NCBI RefSeq assembly: GCF_038396675.1
Contig: NC_088932.1
Location: 21,577,501 to 21,641,500 of the forward strand
DNA from: Hydra vulgaris
Taxonomy: Eukaryota > Cnidaria > Hydrozoa > Anthoathecata > Hydridae
Reading direction: 5' to 3'
DNA: 64,000 bases
Below the pieces are notes generated by a model. That model was given only the letters and a program-made list of their open reading frames with translations, had not been told where the DNA came from and made no database searches. Position 1 is the first letter of the stretch; each line of letters starts with the position of its first letter. Made by a program: the position numbers and the translations under genes. Shown here in pieces: positions 23,957 to 34,560 of this stretch.

Positions 23957-26430
23957 TTATGATAGCTTTAGTATTTTGGCAGTGGTAATTAGTGAGTAAT
24001 TCTTTAGCAGAATATTATATACTCTGCATTGTTTTTTTGTGATTTTAAATTTATATTTAGCAGCAATGAACTGAAACTGAGTAACACAAAATGTTCTGCG
24101 TAAAGGGTCAGTAGCACATTGAAAAAAAAAAAGCAAAATATTGACCATTAGACTAGAGTATCAGAAAGAATTTCAAGTCCGCCTCTGTTTAAGCTATACA
24201 GATAACTTCCATATTTATAATAATTGGTAGAATCATCATAAATTTTTATTTCGCTTTTTTGCACATAGCCAGCTATGTAAACTATATCCACTAATGTAGA
24301 TTTATTAACTGAGCTTTCAAGATCATGTATATTATCCAGAAGTTCTTTTTCATCAGTAGAAATATCTCTAAAACATATGTCACAAGTATGATCATCAATA
24401 CCATCAACAGGAATGTCAAGTTGTAATATCAATTTAGTATGTTGAATAATAATTTTTTCAATTACAGATTTAGCATTTATAAAGTAAGTACATCCAGATC
24501 CCTGTCGAAGCTTAGAAAAAGCTTTTTCAAGTGGATCTGTTGAAAACCAACCTAATAAGACATACTTTGCTTCATTACTCAACAAAGTTTCTACGAGATC
24601 AATAAAGCCATAACACGAATGCGCTATATGCAATAGCGCATTCATGTTATTGCAAAGCCATAACACGAATGCGCTATTGCATAGGTTTCATAAAATTTGA
24701 CAGTTCAACAATATCTCTTAGCAGTTGTAACTGTTGATCATCAACTGAGTGGATTTCTCGGCATAATTCATTTCTAAACCGAATGCCAGCACCAGGTGCT
24801 TTGACATTAACAACATTCGAAAAAAAAATATTTTTTCAATAAATACAGCAGTACCTTCAAATGCTTTATTTTCAATTTCTGGACGCGTTCTTAACGTAGC
24901 TACTGTTTCTTCGCAAAAAACAGACAAACAAAACTTTACAGATTGTCTCTCTATTGGTTTTGGATAAACTGATTTAGCTGTAAGTTTAGAGAGTTTAAAA
25001 AGACTATTGCACTCAGTTTTATATAAAGTTTCTAAATCACTCCACTTAGCCAAAGCCAGTTCTTTATTGTTCAAAAATCGAAGTTCGTCAGTCTTTTCTG
25101 TCAACCAATTGTTTCGTATAGATTTTAAGAGATGCACATAACCATACAATAAATATATACCTGATGTTGTTAACCATGGTTTACTATCAACTGTTTTAAA
25201 CATTCCAAAAAATCTTTGATTTACACGGTTACCATCAGTAATTATTACCAGTGTCTTACTATTTTCAATATTATTTATTGTATCAACAATTTAGTGACAT
25301 TGAGCAAACTAAAATTCAGAAGAACAATTTGCAACAGGTTGAGCTCTACATATAAATTCTGGACCTCCAAAAAGACATTTAATCATAAATGATAAAATTG
25401 TTTTAGCTAACATTTCAGGGTAGTTTACTGCTTGACCAAACAAAGCACCTCTTTAGTAAAATAATGAAGCTTTGACATAGACCTCATCAATTAGTAGTAT
25501 GGAAGTTCTTTTCAATGGATTTAAATTCATAAAAATACTATTTATGAAACTTAGGTCCTCCATTGAGCTTATTTTTGAAGTCAATCGTGTTAAAGTCCTT
25601 ATACTTGGCAACTTGTAGTCAATACACAAACAGTCGTATAAACTTTGTCACATAGCAAAATACTCATATGCTCTACATATAATATCTGAAGTATATAAAA
25701 CTTCACCAACATTAACTTTTCTTATAGCATCAAGGTGTTCGAATAAAATATTTGACTGAAGCGAACTTTCTTTATTTTTTAGAAATCTAACTGCTTCAAA
25801 TAAAGCTGATTTTGTTTTTATTAACATTAATTTGTTTACAGCTAAAGATGAAATATTACAAGTTGTGCCATTACGGTTAGCTACAAATGAATAATCATTA
25901 AAAATTACTAAAATAAATAATGGAACACCAAGTTTGTACATTTTTGATTGTATGTGTAAACTTTTTTTATTAAGCTGGAAAACAATAACATCGTTATTAT
26001 CACTTAACAAAAATTGAATATCGTCAAATATAAGTTCATCCTCTTTTAGAAAATCATTTAACTCATCTGGTAAAATGCTACAAAAACTGGTTGAAGTTAC
26101 AGTTTTTCTAACTTTACTTGCTGGTGTGGCTAAACAACTAGGCGGAATATTTTTAAAAACAGATGGTGGGATTAAAGGTCATTGCTTCCCATATTTGCTT
26201 TCAAAAGGTGCTTCATTTGGCCAATGAAGTTGACATACTGCTGTATAATCTGTAACAATAAAACCAACTCTTGGGATAGCTTCACTACATCTTTTTCTCT
26301 CCTCTAGATTCTTCGGGAATTTATAAATTGATATTTTTGTTGTAGTTGTAATTGATATTGTAGTTGTATAAATCGATATTTTTGTTGTAGTTGAGATAGT
26401 TCGACTTGCAAAGAGATACACAGCATTTTA
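23957..26430 (-). pseudogene. P-element transposase with N-terminal THAP zinc finger, broken
   Basis: Minus strand. The THAP finger begins KCCVSLCKSN near 26428 and resumes after an ACAACTACAATATC-type repeat expansion and frameshift as IYKFPKNLEERKRCSEAIPR ... TDYTAVCQLHWP (C2CH pattern). The central region (26010-25650) reads NKKSLHIQSKMYKLG. The RNase H-like core shows SILLIDEVYVKASLFY near 25500-25455 (first Asp) and TLVIITDGNRVNQRFF near 25250-25205. YVHLLKSIRNNWLTEK and SVYPKPIERQSVKFCLSVFC lie within 25203-24718. TDPLEKAFSKLRQGSGCTYF, YIAGYV and a Cys pair lie in 24666-24148. At least four in-frame stops, including after YEYFAM, after ASLFY and around FAQCH, make it inactive. A template-switch-like rearrangement lies at 24606-24681. 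Confidence 0.88.
24606..24681. repeat. Local forward-inverted-forward duplication
   Basis: GCCATAACACGAATGCGCTA at 24606, then its near reverse complement (24629-24650), then again forward at 24657-24681. It lies in the transposase coding region between IAHSCYGF and the preceding block. Confidence 0.85.
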
Positions 26431-26868
26431 AAGGCATTTTAATTATTAAAAAAACTTACCGCTAGTTTGACAATATTATTACCTTACAATGTAACGCCTT
26501 GAACCTTACAAGGTTATCGCCTTGAAGTTGCGCTATCTAATTTATAAACCAATCAAAAGATTTATTAAAAAAGTGTGAACACAAACTTTTGTCTAATGTT
26601 AAAAGATGAAAATGTAAACACAGTATTAGGAATTGGCCTTCAGTTTAACAACTTTGTTGCGCGATGTCAAGGCCTGTTATTATAGAAGGCCGTGGTTACA
26701 CATAATATAATATTCTGAAACTAATAAACAAACATCTAAATTTCTATAAGTAAATTTATTCTTTGATCATTGCCTTCATATCCTATCTTATTTTCATATC
26801 ATAATCTATTATGGTATTATTTATATAACATATCACAACAATATTATTAAATTTGTGATGTTCAAATA

Positions 26869-28495
26869 TCATATGAACATTCTCTAACATGTTCATATGA
26901 TATTTGAATATAGTTCTTGAGTATATTATCTGCAAACAATTGACTGATGCAAGTTCAAATGTTGTCAAAAACCAAGCATGCATGCATGGGACACTGCAGT
27001 GTCCCACAAAGAAATGCTGGTTTGAAAGTCAAATTTTCTTTATTAAAAAAAAAATATTAAAATAGGGGGGAGATAGGGAGGTTTCTGTAACTTTTTTTAG
27101 GCTCCAAAACTTTTAACTTTATATATAATAAGGTTCATAAAACTTAAGGAACTTACGAAGTACATTGAGGAACAAAAACACGATAATTACAGAAACTTTT
27201 CAATTTTTAATCTAGAGTACCACAGTGTTATTGGGAATAAAGTCTCTGGGTCCAGTATTCAAAGTAATATGATCTAAAGTAATATATAAATTAAATAAAA
27301 TGCTTTAAAATGCATGCAATTATACATATAACTCCTGATAGTTAACTATATGTATAACTAGTTATACATAAAATTTATTATATAAACTTATTTTTTGAGG
27401 TTATGCTTGAACAAATTAGTACCAATTAATTCAAATTCAAGATTTAGTTCAAGTTCAAGTTCTTATTTGTTCATTGTTTTTTCACTATTTTATATTTATT
27501 TGTTCAAATTTGTTAACTAGTACTAATTTTTACTACAGTAAGAATATTTATCATTGTTGAACATGATTTTATTAGTAACCTAATTTTATTTTCACCATAT
27601 TTTGACAACACCCATTATATTTTAAATGATGACAGCTATACTTTTCTATTGATGTTAAATTTATTACGTTTCAATAACTCAGATTGAATCTTAACTGAAT
27701 TATTGTAAGCTTTGTAGGGGTTTGTTGTATATCAAATGGTGTTGTAAATAAAGTAAAAATAATATATATATATAATTAAGTAATAAGATTTTATTAGTAA
27801 CTTAAAATTAAGTTACTAATAAAATCACGTTCAACAATGATAAATATTCTTACTGTAGTAAAAAATAGTACTAACTGATAAATTTGAACAAATAAATACA
27901 AAATTAACAAAAACAATGAATAAATAAGAACTTTAACTTGAACTTTAACTAAATCTTGAATTTGAATTAATTGGTACTAATTTGTTCAAGTATAACCTTA
28001 AAAAATAAGTTTTAATAACAAATTATATGTATAACTAGTTATACATATAGTTAACTATCAGGAGTTATATGTATAACTATATGCATTTTAAAGCATATTA
28101 TTTTATTTAAACATTACTTTAGATCATATTACTTTGAAAACTGGACCCAGAGGCTTTATTCCCAATAACAATGTGGTACTCCAAATTAAAAATTGAAAAG
28201 TTTCTGTAAATATCCTGTTTTTGTTCCTCAATGTAGTTCGTAAGTCCCTTAAGTCATAAGGACCTTATTATATCTAAAGTTAAAAGTTTTGGAGCATAAA
28301 AAAAGTTACAGAAACTCTCCATCCTATTTTTTTCTTTTTTTAATAAAGAAAATTGGGAATTCTTTGACTTTCAAACCTGCATTTTTTTGTGGGACACTGC
28401 AGTGTCTCATGCATGCAAGATTGGTTTTTGACAACATTTCAACTTGCATCAGTTAATTGTTTGCAAATAATTTACTCAAAATCTAAATTCAAATA
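26869..28495. mobile_element. Large foldback element, arms about 690 bp
   Basis: Left arm 26902-27590 is repeated in inverse orientation at 27802-28495, with about 210 bp between. Matching landmarks: GGGACACTGCAGTGTCCCAC with GTGGGACACTGCAGTGTCTC; TTATTGGGAATAAAGTCTC with its mirror near 28160; ATATGTATAACTAGTTATAC in both arms. Arm identity is high but with many point differences and small indels. A further palindrome of AACATTCTC-loop type (26869-26918) marks the left tip. No coding potential. It sits inside the outer element's right half. Confidence 0.88.
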
Positions 28496-28699
28496 ACTAT
28501 TATATTATCCTAATAATACGTCTATTTGCATAAATCTTAATCTTATTTCTATAAAGAAAGATAAACATTATTCGTGGTACTTACATACTTGCTTGCCATT
28601 CTCTATATTAATATAAATTATTTTCACACAATATAAACGTAACGCAATGCAATGTCGATTTCAAAATACTTTTTTTAGTTTTTTTTTAGTTTTTTTTTT

Positions 28700-28928
28700 A
28701 GTTTCCAACTTTCAAATTAATTCCCATGCAAATCCCACAGGAAACCCACGTGGGATTTCCCATGTGTGTAAATACCATATGGTTCCCACATGTAACCCAT
28801 GTGGGATTACCCACATGGGTTTAAGGTGACAAATTTCCATACGGATACCACATGGGAAAATCCGTTCCACGTAAATCCCATCAATCCCACACGGAACCCA
28901 CGCGGAACCCATGTGGGACGCGGTTTTA
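28700..28928 (-). repeat. Right subterminal array of CCCATGTGGG motifs
   Basis: Ten or so spaced motifs (CCCACGTGGGATTTCCCATG, AACCCATGTGGGATTACCC, ACCACATGGG, GAACCCATGTGGGACG). Mirror of the left array, adjoining the right inverted end. Confidence 0.75.
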
Positions 28929-28942
28929 TTTTTCACTGGGTA

Positions 28943-30980
28943 ATAGTGCACTCTATTAAATTGTTTTTTTATTTTTTTTAAAGAATGTTGTTATTTTAGA
29001 ATTTTTGAATAAGTTTGAAAATTTTAAAATGTAAAATGCTTATTTATTTTCTCAATGTTTGATTTTTTTAATTATTTTTATAATATACTTATTAATTGGC
29101 CAAAATTAAACTTAAAAACAGTGTCTTAACCTATTAGAATAAATTAACTAGAATTAATTCACATTATTGATTTACTGTGTCCCAGGTTGATATTCACTCT
29201 ACTCAGATACTGAGGTACAGTTAAAAGTTTAGCATAATTCACTTTAATTCTCTCTGTGAACAGATTAATAATTAAAATTTGGGTTATAGTCATTTCTTCC
29301 CCTAATTAACATATATCTGAATACTTTCATTTTTAAACAAAAAAAAACTAACTTTTACACAATTTAAATAAGAAAATAAAACGATCCAATATCCCTTACC
29401 TTCCCCTATTTTATTGAATAACGCGGGATAAATAATAATGAAAACAATAGAAATTATAATAATAAAAATAATTTAAATAATAACAACTTTTTCAACAATA
29501 GTTAATAATAAACCGATTAAATAAACTTATTAAACTATTGACAAAAGGTACAAACATAAATTATAGTGAAATGTGGGGGATTTTATTTATATATAAATTT
29601 AAAAAAATTAAAGTATATATATATTTGCGTTTATTAAATATCAGGAAATATTTTGATTTACTTAAATACAACACCAAATATACATAATTCTTTTCAGAGT
29701 ATATTTATGAAAACTTTAACACTTTTAATGCTGGTTCCTTATTAAATCCTAATATAGTTTATGGGAAATAATTGTTTTAAAACATATTAGCAAGTGTGTT
29801 GCAATGTTTCTTTTCATTTCAAAGTAGCAAAATTCAGAAACAAACAAAACGAAATCACTCAAGAACTTATGAAATAAGACAATAAAAACTACTCATTGGC
29901 ATACATTGTTTGGTTGAGCTTTAGAGCCACCACGATCTATAGACTTGAGGTAGTCACCAATCTTTTTTTATTATTATTTTTTTTTAACTAAATCACTCCC
30001 AAAAGCAGCCGGTAATAGATAATTTAGAAAATTGAAGGTTTTATGATGAGGAAAACATGAAATGTAGAGAGTTCTAAGACTCAACATGAGATATTAGATA
30101 TTTGTTGAATAAGGAGTCAAAATTAATTTTTTGATTCAAAAGGTTGTATAAAAATTTGTTGAATTAAGAAGTTTGTTTGAACAAATCGTTTTCATTTTTG
30201 TATATATAAGAGACAATAGCTATGAAAAACATTTTGATTGTATTAGAAATTAATTGTTTTAGTTTTTCTTAACCATCAAATCATCCCTACCTTTTTCATA
30301 TAAAACATTTGTGCAAGAGAGACAAACAAATATTTCCCTACCTCTTTCACATAAAACATTTGTGCAAGAGAGACGCTGATGATCTAAAGTAAAACAAAAA
30401 GAATCAATTATCTTTTAATATTAAGAATGTTAATATTTAAAGATAACAACAGTGATGTGTGATATAATTTTTTACTATTTATTGACCATTTATAAAGTAT
30501 AAACTTTTTCTCAACGTTTAAAATTCTTTTTCTTAACGGTCTTATATAAAAATGCCGAGTAGAACGTAATCATGAATAGTTGCAAATAAGTTGTTACATA
30601 GCTTAAAGGTACTATGGCAAGTATTGTAAATCATATTTTCAGTATCATTAGATAAATAATTAACTCATTTCCCCTTTTACAACACATTTCAAGAACCATA
30701 TCACCATTTCAAGTACCATATCACCATTTCAAGTCGCATATCACCAAACTTAAGTAAAGTATTAAGACGGCAATCATTAGGAATACAAAAGGCTGCTTTA
30801 AGAGGATCATTGGTCTTTTACATTCAAAATATTTCAAACAGGTTTTTACTTTATTTGTAAATGTTGCAATATTCTTAGAGTTTAAAATTGTTATTTTGAA
30901 TGTATTTTCGTGGGAATGTGTGTTCTGTTTTGAATTATAATGTACTTACAAATTTTTTTATAAGTTATATTATAATTTTA
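28943..30980. other. AT-rich, two short tandem repeats, no gene
   Basis: 51-bp unit (CCCTACCTTTTTCATATAAA...) duplicated at 30285-30386. A 22-bp unit (CATTTCAAGTACCATATCAC) occurs three times at about 30687-30744. Nothing coding recognised. Confidence 0.6.
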
Positions 30981-30982
30981 AG

Positions 30983-32954
30983 ATTTATCTGACAATATAT
31001 GCAACAGCAATGATATATGGGTGCAGCCAAAAAAAAGAAAGTCTAAGGTTTGGGTTCATTTCTTAGAAAATATTAACGATTCACGAACTTTAAAATGTAA
31101 GCATTGTGACACCAAATTTAAATTGCATTTATCAACTACATCCTTAATGTACCACATGCAACACAAACACGACTTTCTATTAGAGCCTGCTTCAGGAAGC
31201 TCACTAGTTGCACAAAGTAATTCTCAAAAGATAGTTTCATCCTATTTTCAAAAAAAAAATTCTTGTCCTGGGTTAATTCTTGCAAAATTAACAGCTTTAG
31301 ATAAAATACCGTTTTCAACTTTAGCAAATAGTGAAGAAATTATCAAAGGATGGAAAGCTAAAGGTTTAAAAATGCCATCAACAAGACAAGGAATTAAAAG
31401 TATTACACTTGAGTATGCTGACCAGATTAAAGAAAAATTAAAAAGTGATTTAAAAAAGAGAATAGAAGATGATGAGAGATTTTCATTATCATTAGACGAG
31501 TGGAGTTCCAAAAAAAACAGACGTTATATGTGTATGAATATCCATATGAAAAACGGAATTGTGATTAGTATTGGTATGATCAGAGTAAAAGACACAATGC
31601 CAGCTACCAAGGCAGTTGAGATTGTTTTTAAAAAACTAGGCGAGTTCGGTTTGCAGCTCAAAAACCACATAATTGCTGTTATAACAGATGGTTCGTCTGT
31701 AATGAAAAAAATGGGACGATTGATGGGTAATTATCATCAAATTTGTCATAGTCATGGCATACATTTGGCTGTGGTAGATGTTTTATATGCTAATCATACA
31801 AATTTAGTAAAACCTGATGACGAATATTTTGAAACAGAACTTGATAACTCTTCAATAAGTGACGAATGTGATGATGATGAGGAAGATTTTGAAAAAAGCG
31901 AAGGACAAAGTTGGGTTGAAGTAGCTCCTTTCAATTATGAAATCGAATTTGTTCAAGATTTTTCATCAGCAATAAATAAAATTAGAAAAATTGCGCGTTT
32001 TTTTAGAAAATCACCTGTAAAAAATGATTTCCTGCAAAGAGAGTGTCAAGAAAAACTGAGAAAGGAAAAAGTGATGATAATTGATGTACGTACACGCTGG
32101 AACTCAATGTTGGCAATGTTAAAGCGGTTCTTGGAGTTAAAAGAAATAAAAAATCAGTACTAATAAATTTGTCAGTTATTCATTTATATCCAACAAATTG
32201 TGAAATTAAGCAGGTTGAGGAAATTGTAGAATCATTAGAAATCATTGAGGTAAGTTCACTTGCATTGGGAAGGCGAGATTGCAATATAATTGATGCTTTA
32301 AAAATATTTGAATTTTTACTTTCTAAATTGAAAACTCAATCAAGTGAAACTGGTATGAAATTCCATGAAGCAGTAAGTAAAAGAATATTTGAACGTAGAA
32401 TTATTAATGTAGAAGACTTGTTAGAATATTTAGATGATCCCAACACTTACCTAAAAGCATTTACACAAAAAAATGCAATATTAAAACGACCAACAAGAAA
32501 CGAAATTGCTCTAACAATTAAAGAAATTGTTCATCGTTTATTTCTCATTGATCAGAATGTTAATGAAAATAGTTTAAATCAAGAAGATGAGGCTACTAAT
32601 GAATGTACTGAAAATATAACAAAAAAAGAAGAATTGAATTGCATTTTGTCAAAAAAAACCACCTATGTTTCAACTGTAGTAAATTTTCAAAACAACGTTT
32701 TATCTATCAAAAAAGAAATGAGCATTTTTGAAAAAATTAACAAAAGAAGTGGAAGTCATTTATTTGAACAAATGTACAATGCTTTGTTAACTATTCCACC
32801 ATCGTCGGTTGAAGCTGAAAGATGTTTTAGTGCGGCAGGGCTTTTTGTAACTAAATTGAGAACATCCTTAAATGATGAAACTATTGATTCTTTATGCTTT
32901 CTTCGCTCATATCTTTTACAGAAACAAAATGGACATAAAATAAACGTTATTTAA
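30983..32954 (+). pseudogene. hAT transposase with BED zinc finger, one frameshift
   Basis: Frame 1 (30983-32163): BED finger SKVWVHFLENINDSRTLKCK, HCDTKFKLHL and YHMQHKH; then SLDEWSSKKNRRYMCMNIHM and HIIAVITDGSSVMKKMGRLM (catalytic-domain blocks), CHSHGIHLAVVDVLY, an acidic Asp/Glu insert, and DVRTRWNSMLAMLKRF. Near 32150 the frame shifts by one base. The rest (to 32954) has SSLALGRRDCNIIDALKIF, LLTIPPSSVEAERCFSAAGL and TSLNDETIDSLCFLRSYLL, the hAT dimerisation domain. No in-frame ATG precedes the BED finger (an in-frame TAA lies at about 30979-30981); an acceptor-like TTTTAAG ends at 30982, so a 5' exon may be missing. Otherwise nearly intact, about 660 residues. Confidence 0.85.
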
Positions 32955-33189
32955 ACTTGTTAATATTAAAAATTTCTTATAAAACTTATATTTGAACTTC
33001 TGAAACGTTTTTCATTAATGTATTACGATTTAGTTATAAAACTTATTATGTTTTCAATAATTATATTATTATAATAATAATTATAATATTATAACCATTC
33101 TTATTACAGTGGACTGTTTTATTACTTTGAAACAAAATTAATTTATATTAAAAAAAACTCAAATAATACTATTTCTTGTGTAATTAAAG

Positions 33190-33302
33190 GGAAACTTTAT
33201 TTTTCATAAATTAATCGATTAATAATCGATTAATCGTTTTTTTTTAAACCAATTAATCGTTAACCAAAAGTTTCTCAAAATGATTAATCACAACACCCTT
33301 AA
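33190..33302 (+). repeat. Probable 3' end of the hAT element
   Basis: ATTAATCGATTAATAATCGATTAATCG followed by AATGATTAATCACAACACCC TTA. ATTAATC-rich subterminal DNA with a GTGTTGTGATTAATC-type end is common in hAT elements. The matching left end was not found, so the assignment is tentative. Confidence 0.35.
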
Positions 33303-33644
33303 TCGCCAATTTCGAAAACTTTTTACCCCACAATGGATTGTTTCAAAATTTAAATTTCCAACCGTATATTTTATGCGTATTAGTAGGTCGCATGAAGAAA
33401 AAAATTATTGTTAACATCCCAGTCACATTTGGTTTACTATTTCAAGGTAGCTTTTTTTTTTAATTAGTTATCATTTTTTATGATCTATAAGCTGTTTATT
33501 AAAAAGGCATCTGGGGTAAGTTTTTTTTGGGAGTAAAAAGTTTTCATTTGCATTTTTTATCTAGAAAAAAAGTTTTTAACTTTTTATAATAACTTAAAAT
33601 TGTTGTTAAAATGAGTAGTAAAAAAAAAACTTTGCGCTTAATTA

Positions 33645-34560
33645 TAGGGGAAGTTCGTGTACCAACGGCCTCCTTCTACCTTGGGCAACCCCACTTTATA
33701 TGAAAACTATAAATTTCTAAGTAATGCTTATTATTTAGGTAATTAGTAATAAAAAGTTTTATTTTTTTATTTAACTTTGATTCTCAGAGAGCGTTGTTAC
33801 AGCAAGTTATAATCGAAAAGCGTTTTTTGATGGTCTCAAGTAAATTGTTTTTGCTTTTATCTTAGATTTTCTTATTTTGTTTCTTCTTTTTCCTTGTTTC
33901 CCCAATCCTAGAGAAAATGTTTTTCTATAAGTTCTTGTATATCCTGTATCTTCTCAATCGAGGTTTGTTAAAAGATGACGTTTTTATGAGGCTTTTTTTT
34001 TCTTTACTTGTACCTAGGACCATATCGTTTGCTTGCACCTAGGGTCTTATCGAGGTTAGTTGTTAAATTTTAATTAGTGTTGAATTTTTTTTCTCGCTGT
34101 TGATTTGAAATAACCATTTTACACGTAGACTTGTTTGTAAATTTTGTTATTTATTTAAGTGTTGCAATCAAGTAACACCAGATAAATTTGTTGAAAACAA
34201 TCTAAGATTAAATATATTTCTAATCAAATTTATGCGTCTATCTTTGCTGTCAATTTATTAATTTGAGTTAAACATATGTTTCAGAGAGCGGCCATAGGTA
34301 CAACAGCTAGTGGCCTTAGGTACAACTAAAAAAAGCTTGTACCTAGGGGTACAAATTTTAAAACCCTTCTACATCACGAACTTTCATAATTTAAGTCATT
34401 ATACCTATATTAATACAAAGTAATTTAGAATAGAGAAGTGATCATAACAGTTTCACTATTTTAAAATAAGTCTGGGGCTTTGAATTTGAAAACTGAAAAA
34501 ATACGGCCCTAAATACAATAAAGAAGGTAAATATGGCCCTAGGTACACGAACTTCCCTTA
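33645..34560. mobile_element. Non-autonomous DNA element with GGGAAGTTCGTGTACC ends
   Basis: TAGGGGAAGTTCGTGTACC at 33645 is inverted at the right end (GGTACACGAACTTCCCTTA, to 34560); 16 bp are perfectly shared. Inside are repeated motifs around GTACCTAGGGC/GGCCATAGGTAC (near 34009, 34035, 34292, 34310, 34340, 34535). No ORF. About 916 bp. Confidence 0.72.

Larger units (their letters stand above)
23445..26702 (-). mobile_element. P element (THAP-type) with perfect inverted ends and target duplication
   Basis: Terminal inverted repeats of 38 bp at 23453-23490 (starting CACGGCCTTCTATAATAACA) and 26657-26694 are perfectly complementary. 12-bp subterminal inverted repeats AAACTGAAGGCC lie at 23501-23512 and 26635-26646. 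Flanking octamers GTCACACA (23445-23452) and GTTACACA (26695-26702) match at 7 of 8 positions, the 8-bp target duplication expected for P elements. The element is 3242 bp. The inside encodes a broken P transposase on the minus strand. Confidence 0.92.
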
